A stretch of 64,000 nt of DNA from Streptomyces sp. CB02414 (GTDB lineage Bacteria; Actinomycetota; Actinomycetes; Streptomycetales; Streptomycetaceae), in contig NZ_LIPF01000007.1 in NCBI RefSeq assembly GCF_001905385.1, positions 62,001-126,000 on the forward strand, read 5' to 3'. The translations under genes and the position numbers were made by a program. Shown in pieces: positions 34,385 to 42,500 of this stretch; position 1 is the first letter of the stretch; every line of letters begins with the position of its first letter. The notes beneath the pieces are model-generated. The model ran no database searches. It was given only the letters and a program-made list of their open reading frames with translations, and was not told where the DNA came from.

Positions 34385-34969
34385 TCAGGCGACGGGCTCT
34401 GCCTCAAGGGACATGTCGGTGCGCTGGGCACCGCACAGGGTGATCAGGCGGTCCACCGCGTCGAGGGCGTCCGGTTCCACCAAGGGGTACGGGAAGAGGA
34501 GCCAGGGCCGGCCGGCGAAGTGGTCCGCGCTGGGACCGGCGGGCAGGTCCGCCGGCCTCGGTACGAGCGGGCGCCCGGGGAGGTAGCCCCAGAGGTCGCA
34601 GCCGCGCATCTGGGCCTCCTCCCAGATGCGCTGCTTCCCGGGCGCGACATCGGTGTAGGCCCGGCCCCGGCCGCACGCCTGCGCTTCATACAGCACGTCC
34701 ACCACGGCGTGGGGTGCCGTCGCGATCACCACGAGGTCGGCCGGCGGGGAGTCGGGCAGCAGGACGGACCCGGCGCCCAGCTCCCGGGCCCGTGCCACGG
34801 CTTCGGGGTCGACGTCGTCGAGCGAGACGTCCACCCCGGCGCTGTTGAGCGCCAGGGCGATGGAGGTGCCGATCAGGCCGCAGCCGATCAGGGTGACGTG
34901 CTGCAGATCCGTGCGGGCCACCGTGATCGCCTCCCATCCGTGGCTCGGTGCTGCGGGGCCGGCGATCAC
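34385..34969 (-). CDS. Short prephenate dehydrogenase-like protein
   Basis: A 194-residue protein. The Rossmann motif GCGLIGTSIALAL and the TDVAPGKQRIW segment match the NAD-binding half of TyrA-type dehydrogenases. The protein stops where TyrA normally enters its C-terminal helical dimer domain, so it is about 100 residues short. If active it would turn prephenate into 4-hydroxyphenylpyruvate and feed tyrosine to the aminomutase. If not, it may have another NAD-dependent role. ATG 34969 overlaps the upstream stop (ATGA), so it is coupled to the DinB-like gene. Confidence 0.65.
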   Translation of the reverse strand: MIAGPAAPSHGWEAITVARTDLQHVTLIGCGLIGTSIALALNSAGVDVSLDDVDPEAVARARELGAGSVLLPDSPPADLVVIATAPHAVVDVLYEAQACGRGRAYTDVAPGKQRIWEEAQMRGCDLWGYLPGRPLVPRPADLPAGPSADHFAGRPWLLFPYPLVEPDALDAVDRLITLCGAQRTDMSLEAEPVA

Positions 34970-35769
34970 TCGTCCAGGTTCTTGAACTGACCGGGTGTCC
35001 TGCCCTCGCCTGCGGGTCCACGGTACGCCTGGGCTATGCCGAGCCAGTGCCGGGCATCGTCGCCGACCGCGGTCAGAGCGAGGTCGTCAGGATGCCTGCG
35101 CCGGGTCACGAGCAGGCAGAAGTCATGGGCGGCTCCTGTGACGACCTGGGTGGCGTCGGCCGGGCCGATGCTCCAGGTCCCGCCGGAGGGCGCGGTCAGC
35201 TCGAAGCGGAAGGGCCCGTCCGGGGGCGTCTCGCCGCGGGCCTGGTAGCCGAAGTCCCGGGTCAGGAAGGCGAAGTCGGCCAGGTGCCGCAGCCGGTCCG
35301 TCGGCACCCGGCGTACCCCGAGCGCGTCCGCGATGTCCTGGCCGTGGCCGAAGAGCTCCATGATTCCGGCGCAGGCGAGGACAACCGGCGGCAGCGGATT
35401 GACCAGCCAGGGCACGACCTGGTTCTCCGGCACCGCGCCCAGGGCCCGGACGCAGTCGTCTGCCTCGGTCTGGAAGGCGGCGAGCAGCTCCGCCGGGGGC
35501 AGGGTGTTGAACTGGGCCAGGGCGGCGTTGACCGCGCCGTTGAAGTCGCCGGCCGCGGCCGCGGTGATGTTCTTGAACAGCTGCGGGTCGGCGGCGGCGG
35601 TCTTCGCGAGCCGGAAGATGAAGGTCAGGTGGGCGACCTGGTCAGCGACGGTCCAGCCCGGGGCGGGCGTCGGGGTCTGCCAGGCGGTGGCGTCCAGGTC
35701 CGCCACCAGCCGGACGACGTCCTCGACGTCGGCGGTCAGGTCCTTGAGGGTGTCGTGCAGCGTGGCCAT
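34966..35769 (-). CDS. DinB-fold metal-binding protein (TIGR03084 / maleylpyruvate isomerase type)
   Basis: A 267-residue protein. APGWTVADQVAHLTFI contains the first His of the DinB-like metal site, and ELFGHGQDIADALG the second region, followed by the C-terminal domain with FRFELTAPSGG. Members bind a divalent metal and some use a thiol cofactor such as mycothiol. ATG 35769 has aaggaga upstream. Two copies of the second direct-repeat element precede it. Its role here is unknown; mycothiol-linked detoxification or isomerisation is a guess based on family. Confidence 0.7.
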   Translation of the reverse strand: MATLHDTLKDLTADVEDVVRLVADLDATAWQTPTPAPGWTVADQVAHLTFIFRLAKTAAADPQLFKNITAAAAGDFNGAVNAALAQFNTLPPAELLAAFQTEADDCVRALGAVPENQVVPWLVNPLPPVVLACAGIMELFGHGQDIADALGVRRVPTDRLRHLADFAFLTRDFGYQARGETPPDGPFRFELTAPSGGTWSIGPADATQVVTGAAHDFCLLVTRRRHPDDLALTAVGDDARHWLGIAQAYRGPAGEGRTPGQFKNLDE

Positions 35770-35833
35770 CGTCTTCTCCTTGTGTGGTGGAAGCCGGGTA
35801 CGGACCGCAGGGCCGTCCCGGGCTGACGGGTCT

Positions 35834-35845
35834 CTTGATGCAACT
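35834..35845 (-). promoter_or_regulatory. TTGC element, copy proximal to DinB-like gene
   Basis: Minus strand AGTTGCATCAAG, a member of the RGTTGCWTYRA family seen only in the 34-39 kb region. Same orientation as the gene it precedes. Confidence 0.5.
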
Positions 35846-35864
35846 CACCGGGGATGCCGGGTTG

Positions 35865-35876
35865 TTCGATGCAACC
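35865..35876 (-). promoter_or_regulatory. TTGC element, distal copy
   Basis: Minus strand GGTTGCATCGAA. It is a direct repeat of the proximal copy, exactly 31 bp away (about three helical turns). Confidence 0.5.
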
Positions 35877-35909
35877 CGGTGGGCACGGGTGGTCCGGCCG
35901 GAGGCCGGT

Positions 35910-36368
35910 TCAGGCGGCGTGTCCGGCGAGCGGGAGCACCTGCGTGGAGTACGGGGCGAGGGCCTGGACGAGCGAACCGGGGATCGCGGAGGGCACGGTG
36001 GCGGTGTTCGGGCCGCGCATGCAGGCGACCCGCTGCCGGCCACGGGCGACCAGCGTCTCGGCCCCGTCCGCCGACACCTTCACGTAGTCGAAGGTGAACT
36101 CCAGCTGGGTCTGCCCCAGCTCCGCCAGCCGCATCCGGACTGACAACTCGTCGAAAGCGGTGATCTCGGCGAAGAACTCGCAGTCCACCTTCAGCGTGAA
36201 CAGCTTCAGGTCCTCCTGCACCTCCGCAAGGACCGCCGGCGCCTTCTCCTTCAGGAAAAGCTCCCGGCACCGGCCCTGCCAGCGCAGGTAATTCACGTAG
36301 TAGACGTTGCCGACGAGATTCGTCTCCTCGAAACCCACCGTGTGCCGGTACTCGAAATAGTCGGTCAT
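35910..36368 (-). CDS. Enediyne thioesterase, hot-dog fold (SgcE10/CalE7/TEBC type)
   Basis: A 152-residue protein. Residues 14-36 contain EETNLVGNVYYVNYLRWQG followed by RCRE, the signature of enediyne thioesterases with the conserved Asn and Arg of the active site. The LEFTFDYVKV and LVARGRQRVACM strands follow. It releases the polyene chain from the enediyne PKS. In most clusters this gene lies directly beside pksE; here it is 7 kb away in another unit, while a degenerate paralogue takes the usual place. ATG 36368 has aaggtgaag as a modest SD. One copy of the TTGC element lies upstream. Confidence 0.92.
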   Translation of the reverse strand: MTDYFEYRHTVGFEETNLVGNVYYVNYLRWQGRCRELFLKEKAPAVLAEVQEDLKLFTLKVDCEFFAEITAFDELSVRMRLAELGQTQLEFTFDYVKVSADGAETLVARGRQRVACMRGPNTATVPSAIPGSLVQALAPYSTQVLPLAGHAA

Positions 36369-36404
36369 CGTTCTTCACCTTTCGCCTTTTTCCCTGCCGG
36401 GTTT

Positions 36405-36416
36405 TTTGAAGCAACT
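36405..36416 (-). promoter_or_regulatory. TTGC element before the thioesterase gene
   Basis: Minus strand AGTTGCTTCAAA, single copy, 37 bases upstream of the thioesterase start. No clear -10 box follows at normal spacing. Confidence 0.4.
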
Positions 36417-36526
36417 CATCAGGGTCGACGGGGCTGTCCGGTGCCCCCTGTGGGCTGTCCGGAGGAGGAACAGTTCTTTTCCGGTGCGATGCCGGGCCGG
36501 CCTGACGGGCCGGCCCGGCCCATCGC

Positions 36527-38191
36527 CTAGGAGCTCGCGCCGCGCAGGGCGGGGAGCAGGGGCAGGACGCCTTTGCGGGCGCTGCGGGAGCCGTCGGGGG
36601 CCGGGGCCCCGTACCGGACGTGGACGCCGCGGCTCCGTGCCGCGTCGACGATGCCGGGGACCGCTCGCTCGGCGAGCGCCGCGATGGTCATGGCCGGGTT
36701 GACGGTCAGGGCACCGGGTACGGCGGAGCCGTCGGTGACGAAGATGCCCGGGTGGCCGCGGAGTTCGTTGCGGTCGTCCAGGGCGGAGGTGTGCGGGTCG
36801 TCCCCGATCCGGCACGACGCGAGGGGGTGCACGGTGTAGGCGCCGACGACGTCGTTGGTCCAGGGCATGACCTTGGAGAGTCCGTCCTTCTCGAGGATCT
36901 CCTTGACCTCGGCGTCGGACTGCGCCCAGGCGGCCAGGGTGGTGGGCCTCGGGTCGTACCGGAGGTTGCCCCGGCCGAGCATCTGCTGGGAGATCCGGTG
37001 GGCGTTGCCGGTGGCCGGGGGCGGCCCGAAGACGCCTTCGTTGTCGTCCTCGATCATGGTGAAGATCGTCAGCCAGGAGGACCAGCGTTTGAGGAGTTCC
37101 TTCTTCTGCGGTCCGAACCAGGTGGGTCCGGTCGCGTCGGGCACCTGGGCGAGGATCGTGCCCAGGCCCGGCGGGAAGTACAGCTGTTCCAGGGAGTAGC
37201 GGGAGTACTCGGGCAGGGAGCCGTCCAGGCGGTCCCAGTTGGCGGCGGTCGGTCCCTTGCCGATGTGGTTGGCGGCGTAGGCGATGCCGTCGCCGCGGTC
37301 CAGGCCGAGCAGCTCGGCGGCCTTCTCCTCGTCGATGACGGCGGTGTTGAGCCGCTCGCCGTTGCCGGAGAAGTAGCGGCCCACGGCATGCGGCATGGTG
37401 CCCAGGGAGGGTTCGCTGCGCTGCAGGATGACGGGGGTGGCGCCGGCGCCCGCGGCCATGACGACGATCTTCGCGTCGATGGTGCCGCCGCCGGTGTGGA
37501 CGCGGTAGTCCTCGTCGTCGACGACGTTGTAGTGGACGCGGTAGTCGCCGTCCGGGGTCCGGGCGATGTGCTGGACCTCGTGCAGCGGGCGGATCTCCGC
37601 GCCGTGGGCGAGGGCCGCGGGCAGGTAGTTGAGCAGCAGCGACTGTTTGGCGTCGAAGCGGCAGCCGGCCATCATCCAGTTGCAGTTGACGCACGTGCTG
37701 TTGTCGACGGCCGCGGGCAGCGGGTTGGCCGTGCGGCCCGCGTGGTCGCAGGCCGCGGCCCACAGCCCGCCGGCGTAGCTGACCTCGTTCCAGTCCGGGT
37801 TGCTGATGGAGATGGACTCGGCGACCCGGTCGTACCAGGGGTCGAGGGTGTCGCGGCTGACCGACTTCGGCCACATGCGCCGGCCGATGCTGCCGTGCCG
37901 CTCGAAGACGAACCGCGGGGCGCGGGGCATCGCCGCGAAGTACACGACGCTGCCGCCGCCCACGCAGTTGCCGCCGAGCACGCTCATCCCGTCGCCGACG
38001 ACGAAGTCGAAGGCCCGGGTGTAGGAGGAGCCGAGTTTGTAGTCGTGTTCGAAGTCGTCGGTGTCCAGCCAGGGGCCCCGTTCCAGGACGGTGACCTTGG
38101 CGCCGCCCGCGGCGAGGTGGTAGGCCGTGATCGCCCCGCCGAAGCCGCTGCCGATCACCAGGACCTCGGTCTGTTCCGTGCTGGTGCTCAT
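36527..38191 (-). CDS. GMC / cholesterol-oxidase-type FAD oxidoreductase
   Basis: A 554-residue flavoprotein. The N-terminus VLVIGSGFGGAITAYHLA binds FAD; GGGSVVYFAAMPRAPRFVF is the GMC segment near the flavin; a Cys-rich loop CVNCNWMMAGC is typical of the bacterial subgroup; the C-terminus has TVHPLASCRIGDD and VTDGSAVPGALTVNPAMTIAALAER. Nine-membered enediyne clusters carry an oxidoreductase of this type (E9 in the usual nomenclature), likely acting on the warhead. It overlaps the upstream small-subunit gene by four bases (ATGA), suggesting a complex of the two. Confidence 0.82.
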   Translation of the reverse strand: MSTSTEQTEVLVIGSGFGGAITAYHLAAGGAKVTVLERGPWLDTDDFEHDYKLGSSYTRAFDFVVGDGMSVLGGNCVGGGSVVYFAAMPRAPRFVFERHGSIGRRMWPKSVSRDTLDPWYDRVAESISISNPDWNEVSYAGGLWAAACDHAGRTANPLPAAVDNSTCVNCNWMMAGCRFDAKQSLLLNYLPAALAHGAEIRPLHEVQHIARTPDGDYRVHYNVVDDEDYRVHTGGGTIDAKIVVMAAGAGATPVILQRSEPSLGTMPHAVGRYFSGNGERLNTAVIDEEKAAELLGLDRGDGIAYAANHIGKGPTAANWDRLDGSLPEYSRYSLEQLYFPPGLGTILAQVPDATGPTWFGPQKKELLKRWSSWLTIFTMIEDDNEGVFGPPPATGNAHRISQQMLGRGNLRYDPRPTTLAAWAQSDAEVKEILEKDGLSKVMPWTNDVVGAYTVHPLASCRIGDDPHTSALDDRNELRGHPGIFVTDGSAVPGALTVNPAMTIAALAERAVPGIVDAARSRGVHVRYGAPAPDGSRSARKGVLPLLPALRGASS

Positions 38192-38760
38192 GCCGGACTC
38201 CCTGAGGGTGTGGTGCCGGGGTGACGGCGGGCGAGTGCCCTGCCGTATCCGGGCTTGCCGAAGCGCCACAGTCCGTCCGCGTCGGGCGGGGTGATGCCCA
38301 TCGCCGTCAGGCCGGGATGGCCCTCGGCCAGGGCTTGCGCGGTGTGGCGGTGGGCCGCGGAGTCGAAGCTCATGTTGGAGAAGAGCGCGAGCATCACCCA
38401 CAGCTCCTTCTCCGGGTGCCCGGGGCCGGTCAGCCGCTGCACCAGGGCGGTGCGGTGTGCGAAGTCCAGCGCCACGAAGGGCGGGACGGAGGCGTCGAGG
38501 GTCAGCCCGTGCTCCGCGGCGTAGGTCCGGGTGTGCCCGTCGAGCAGCTCCACCAGGTCGCCGAGGCCTTCGGAGATGCCGGTGGCATCCCACTGCATCA
38601 GCTCCAGGGCACCGGCCGCGACGGCTCCGCCGCCGGGCGCCGCACCGGCCACGGCTCGGTCGTCGGGCCGGCGCTTCTCGCCCGGCACGATCGTGTCCGC
38701 GTAGGCCTCGAGTGTCTGTGTCCGGTGTGCGACGAGGTCTCCGCTGGGGCTCCCGGTCAA
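38188..38760 (-). CDS. Small partner of the GMC oxidoreductase (gluconate 2-dehydrogenase subunit 3-like)
   Basis: About 190 residues. TLEAYADTIVPGEKRRPDD and the later FVALDFAHRTALVQRLTG helix resemble the small subunits that accompany membrane or periplasmic GMC dehydrogenases. No Tat signal is seen, so it is likely cytosolic. I prefer TTG 38760 because gagggagg sits six bases before it; ATG 38775 and TTG 38805 are in frame but lack an SD. Its stop overlaps the GMC start. A promoter with two repeat elements lies just upstream. Confidence 0.6.
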   Translation of the reverse strand: MTGSPSGDLVAHRTQTLEAYADTIVPGEKRRPDDRAVAGAAPGGGAVAAGALELMQWDATGISEGLGDLVELLDGHTRTYAAEHGLTLDASVPPFVALDFAHRTALVQRLTGPGHPEKELWVMLALFSNMSFDSAAHRHTAQALAEGHPGLTAMGITPPDADGLWRFGKPGYGRALARRHPGTTPSGSPA

Positions 38761-38804
38761 CTCTGCCTCCCTCATCGGGGCCGGTTCGTTCGATGGCGAG
38801 AGCA

Positions 38805-38834
38805 ACGCTAGGGACGACCGCGAAGTTCAAGCAA
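38805..38834 (-). promoter_or_regulatory. Putative promoter of the GMC oxidoreductase operon
   Basis: TTGCTT (38834-38829) and TAGCGT (38810-38805) are separated by 18 bp, acceptable -35 and -10 boxes for a housekeeping sigma factor. The -35 box overlaps the proximal TTGC element, so a bound regulator would touch RNA polymerase. Confidence 0.45.
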
Positions 38835-38836
38835 CC
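38825..38836 (-). promoter_or_regulatory. TTGC element, proximal copy before GMC operon
   Basis: Minus strand GGTTGCTTGAAC. It is repeated identically 21 bp further upstream. Confidence 0.55.
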
Positions 38837-38845
38837 GACGGCTTT

Positions 38846-38857
38846 GTTCAAGCAACC
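38846..38857 (-). promoter_or_regulatory. TTGC element, distal copy before GMC operon
   Basis: Minus strand GGTTGCTTGAAC, an exact 12-bp direct repeat of the proximal copy at a spacing of 21 bp, two helical turns. Confidence 0.55.
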
Positions 38858-39042
38858 GGCCTCCCTATTTCGCAGACTCGCCAGAGTCGCCGCGTCTGCG
38901 TCTCGAGCACTTATCGAAATCAGGCCAACCGGTAGGCTCCGTCCCTGATCTCCTCAGAACCTGCGCGCGGCTGGAGAATCGTTCTTCTGCGGCAGCGCGT
39001 CCTGCACACCGACAGTGCATATCCACCTTGGTTGGAGCGGCA

Positions 39043-40059
39043 ATGGAGAGTTCTGGCGGCATCGCCACGGAATTACCGGCACATTTCACGCAGCCTGTGC
39101 GGATCAGCACTCTCGTCTCCGCTGACACGCCTCGGCTCGACGGAATCAACGAGGTGCATGTCCGCCGGCTTGTCGAAGTGTTCGAGTCGGTGCCCCCGAT
39201 ACTCGTGCACCGGCCGACCATGCGCGTGGTCGACGGCATGCATCGCGTCAGAGCCGCCGCGGTGCTCGGACGGGACCTCATAGACGCCCAGTTCTTCGAC
39301 GGCGGCGACGACGAGGCCTTCATCCAGTCCGTGGCCCGGAACATCGCGCACGGCCTGCCGCTGTCGGTCGCCGACCGCAGGGCGGCCGTCTGCCGCATCC
39401 TGGCTTCCTTCCCGGCCATGTCCGACCGGAGCATCGCCGTGTACACGGGACTCGATGCCAAGAGCGTGGCCGATGTGCGCCGCCGTTCAGCCGCGGATCT
39501 TCCGCAGTCGAACGTCCGCCTCGGCCTCGACGGGAAAGCGCATCCCCTCGACCGGACCCAGGAACGCCGGCACGCCGCCGAGCTGATGAGCCGAAGTCCC
39601 GAACTGCCCCTGCGGGTCGTCGCCCAGGAGGCCGGGCTGTCGCTCGGCACCGCTCACGACGTCCGCCAGAGACTGCTCCGGGGCGAGGAACCCGTTCCCC
39701 CTCCTCTGTCCTCGCCCCGGAGCCCCGCCCCGGCGAAGCGCACCGTGCCGGCGCAGGCCCGGACCGCGCCCGCCGTACGGCCCCAGCGGGCCAGACCCCC
39801 TGCGGGGACGTCGCGCAGCGCGATGGACATGATGCGGACGCTCGCCGGCGACCCGTCCCTGCGCAATTCGGAAGCGGGCCGCGATTTCGTCCGGTGGCTG
39901 CACGGCCACTACTTCACCGACGAGGCCTGGCGCCGGCGCATCGAGGCCATCCCGCCGCACCACTCCGAGACCGTCGCGGAGCTCGCCCTGAAGTGCGCGG
40001 GGACCTGGCGGCGCCTCGCCCAGGAGCTCTCCGAACGAAAGCTGTCCCGCGGCATGTGA
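39043..40059 (+). CDS. StrR/ParB-like pathway activator (SgcR1-like)
   Basis: A 338-residue regulator. The N-terminal half is ParB-like: ILVHRPTMRVVDGMHRVRAA and VARNIAHGLPLSVADRRAAV are typical of StrR, NovG and SgcR1. A helix-turn-helix region follows (SDRSIAVYTGLDAKSVADVR), with a second candidate at VVAQEAGLSLGTAHDVRQRL. ATG 39043 has ggagcgg upstream. Codon 11 is TTA (39073-39075), rare in such genomes, so translation may need the bldA tRNA. A StrR-like gene followed by an AraC-like gene is the arrangement I recall for sgcR1-sgcR2, supporting a role as positive regulator. Confidence 0.87.
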   Translation: MESSGGIATELPAHFTQPVRISTLVSADTPRLDGINEVHVRRLVEVFESVPPILVHRPTMRVVDGMHRVRAAAVLGRDLIDAQFFDGGDDEAFIQSVARNIAHGLPLSVADRRAAVCRILASFPAMSDRSIAVYTGLDAKSVADVRRRSAADLPQSNVRLGLDGKAHPLDRTQERRHAAELMSRSPELPLRVVAQEAGLSLGTAHDVRQRLLRGEEPVPPPLSSPRSPAPAKRTVPAQARTAPAVRPQRARPPAGTSRSAMDMMRTLAGDPSLRNSEAGRDFVRWLHGHYFTDEAWRRRIEAIPPHHSETVAELALKCAGTWRRLAQELSERKLSRGM

Positions 40060-40116
40060 GCAGCACGTGCGCGGAAGTTCCCGCCGCCCGTACCACGATC
40101 CCGAAAGGAGAGGGCC

Positions 40117-40887
40117 ATGGTTGCCAAGTCTCTCGATGCCGTTCGCCGGGTCATCGACGAGATGCACCACCATCTCGATCAGGAGTTGACCATCGACGAC
40201 ATGGCCCGCACCGCCATGTTCAGCAAGTTCCACTTCACCCGGGTCTTCAGCGAGGTGACCGGGACGTCGCCGCGGCGGTTCCTGTCCGCGCTCAGGCTGC
40301 AGCGGGCGAAGTTCCTGCTGCTCAGCACGGACCTGAACGTGGCCGACATCAGCAGCCAGGTGGGGTACAGCAGCGTCGGCACCTTCAGTTCGCGCTTCAA
40401 GATCTGCGTCGGTGTCTCGCCGAGCCGGTTCCGGGAACTGGGCGGGGACGTCCCGGAGCTGGGCGCCGGTCCCGCCGACGCGTGCGACGCGCCAGACCGG
40501 GTGGCGCTGCGCGGCCGGCTCGTGCTGCCGGGCGACCGGCCCCTGGGCCCGGTCTTCGTGGGGCTCTTCCCCAGCTCGATCCCCCAGGGCCTGCCCGCCC
40601 GCTTCCTCGAACTGGACGGTCCGGGCCCCTTCGAGCTGCGGGACGTGCCCCAGGGGAACTGGTACGTGCTGGCCCACTCGGTCCCCCACGGCACGATCGC
40701 CGGGTGGGCCGGCGGCGGCCACGGCACGCGGGACGGCCTGTCCATAGGGCGGCACGGCCCGGTCACGGTGCGCGCCGGGGTGCTGCCGCTGCCCGTGGAC
40801 ATCGTGCTGCGGCCCGCGGACCCCTGGGACCCCCCGGTGCTGCTCGCGGTGCCGACGGGCGCGGCCGGGCGGGTGGCGGCCGCCTGA
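40117..40887 (+). CDS. AraC/XylS-family regulator (SgcR2-like)
   Basis: A 256-residue protein with the DNA-binding domain at the N-terminus: the first HTH in LTIDDMARTAMFSKFHFTRV and the second in NVADISSQVGYSSVGTFSSR, then GVSPSRFREL. The C-terminal ~150 residues form a separate domain of unknown ligand. ATG 40117 has aaaggag upstream. It follows the StrR-like gene by 57 bases in the same direction. AraC-type proteins usually bind direct repeats about 21 bp apart, so the TTGC repeats upstream of the GMC operon are candidate targets. Confidence 0.87.
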   Translation: MVAKSLDAVRRVIDEMHHHLDQELTIDDMARTAMFSKFHFTRVFSEVTGTSPRRFLSALRLQRAKFLLLSTDLNVADISSQVGYSSVGTFSSRFKICVGVSPSRFRELGGDVPELGAGPADACDAPDRVALRGRLVLPGDRPLGPVFVGLFPSSIPQGLPARFLELDGPGPFELRDVPQGNWYVLAHSVPHGTIAGWAGGGHGTRDGLSIGRHGPVTVRAGVLPLPVDIVLRPADPWDPPVLLAVPTGAAGRVAAA

Positions 40888-40993
40888 GAGCCTGCGTACG
40901 GCACCCTCCGTGGGAAAGCCCGCGTGCGGGACGACCACGCCGGGCCGGGGCCTGCCGGAGTGTGCCGGCCGGCCCGGGTGCGTGCACGCCCGG

Positions 40994-41053
40994 CTGAGAG
41001 CCCGCGTCCGAACCTCCGCCCACGCGACCGGGGGTTCGGACGCGGGCTCTCAG
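40994..41053. terminator. Perfect 21-bp inverted repeat between convergent units
   Basis: Positions 40994-41014 and 41033-41053 are perfectly complementary (arms begin ctgagagcccgcg and end cgcgggctctcag), with an 18-base loop. It separates the rightward regulators from the leftward warhead operon and probably terminates both. Confidence 0.8.
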
Positions 41054-41153
41054 CTGGGCGTGCTGGCCCCGGGTCTTTCCGGATCTGTCCGGCGGATCCC
41101 CAGGTGAGTGGCGTTGTACGACATCCCGCCGCGCCCCGGTACCCGGCGCGCGG

Positions 41154-42500
41154 TCAGCTCGCCGCGGTCACCGTCATCGGCAGTCCGCCGGCCATGCGCA
41201 GCGACAGCATGGGCTCCGGAACCGGCCGGTGGCCGGGTACGGAGGTGAGCGTCAGGTCCCGGGTGAGGAGCGCGGTGACGAAGACCGCTTCCATCATGCC
41301 GAGGTTGCTGCCGACACAGAAGCGGGGGCCGGCACCGAACGGGATGTAGGCGTACCGCGGCCGGTGGGCCACCCGCTGGGCGTCGAACCGCTCGGGGTCG
41401 AAGCGTTCCGGGTGGTCCCACAGGTCCGGGTGCCGGTGCAGGATGTACGGGCTGACCAGGACGTCGGCACCGGCCGTCACCGTGTAGCCGCCGACCTCGT
41501 CGTCCTTTTGGGCCACCCGGGGCAGCACCCACACCGGCGGGTACAGCCGCATGGCCTCCTGCACCACCATGGTGGTGTAACCGAGCCGGTGCAGGTCCTC
41601 CAGCTGCGGGGCGCGGTCGCCGAGGACCTGCCGTGCCTCCGCCCGGACCCGCTCGCGGGCCCCGGGGTGCTTGTCGAGCAGGCTGAGCGTCCAGCCGAGA
41701 GTGCTCGCGGTGGTCTCGTGCCCGGCGAGCAGGAGGGTGACGATCTCCTCCCGCAGCCGGGCCCGGGCGGCCGTGGCGTCGGCCGTCCGGCGGGCCGCGA
41801 GGATCATCCGGCCGAGGGCGTCCTGCGGCGGTTCGCCGTCCGCCATGCGTCCGGTGCGGTCCGCGACCAGCCGGTCGGCGACCTCGTACAGCTCCCTGCG
41901 GGCCTTGCGGAACCGCCGCTGCCCGGGGGTGGGCAGCCACTTGGGCACCAGGTCCTGCGTCACCATCTCGAACATGGCCTGGTCCTGGACCGCTTCGAAG
42001 GAGTGGGCCACCGCGTCGTGGCCGCCGAGGTCCGTGTCGAGCAGGGTGCGGCCGAGCACGCCGAGGGTGAGCCCGGTGAGCTCGGCCTGGACGTCGAGGG
42101 GGCCCGCGCCCTCGTGTCCGCGGAGCAGGGCGACCAGCTTGGCCGCCTCCTCCGCGACCGCGTCCGCCTGGCGGGCGATGCGGGTGGGCCTGAAGGCCGG
42201 CTGGACGGTGCGGCGCTGTTCCTGCCAGATGTCGCCGTCGCTGGTCAGCAGGCCGTCACCCAGGACGCGTCGGGCCTGCACGAGGCCGATGCCCTTGTGG
42301 TAGTTGGTGCTGTTGTCGGCGAGCACGTGCTTGGCGTGGTCGGGGTGGTTGAACACGTACAGCTTCTTCGGGCCGATGACGACCCGGACCGCGTCGCCGA
42401 GGGCCGCCGCCTCCCGCATCAGGCCGAGCCGGTCGACGGCGAGCTTCTTGAGCAGTCCGGGCAGTGCGGCGGGCGGCGGGCCCGGCGGGTGTCGGGTCAT
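41154..42500 (-). CDS. Cytochrome P450 of the warhead operon (SgcE7-like)
   Basis: A 448-residue P450 with all core motifs: I-helix LLAGHETTAS, K-helix EAMR, and heme loop FGAGPRFCVG. The N-terminus HPPGPPPAALPGLLKKL and overall form resemble the CYP102/CYP4-like group rather than short soluble actinobacterial P450s. It should oxidise the warhead or polyene. ATG 42500 overlaps the stop of the flavin reductase (ATGA). It is the last gene of the coupled warhead operon. Confidence 0.87.
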   Translation of the reverse strand: MTRHPPGPPPAALPGLLKKLAVDRLGLMREAAALGDAVRVVIGPKKLYVFNHPDHAKHVLADNSTNYHKGIGLVQARRVLGDGLLTSDGDIWQEQRRTVQPAFRPTRIARQADAVAEEAAKLVALLRGHEGAGPLDVQAELTGLTLGVLGRTLLDTDLGGHDAVAHSFEAVQDQAMFEMVTQDLVPKWLPTPGQRRFRKARRELYEVADRLVADRTGRMADGEPPQDALGRMILAARRTADATAARARLREEIVTLLLAGHETTASTLGWTLSLLDKHPGARERVRAEARQVLGDRAPQLEDLHRLGYTTMVVQEAMRLYPPVWVLPRVAQKDDEVGGYTVTAGADVLVSPYILHRHPDLWDHPERFDPERFDAQRVAHRPRYAYIPFGAGPRFCVGSNLGMMEAVFVTALLTRDLTLTSVPGHRPVPEPMLSLRMAGGLPMTVTAAS

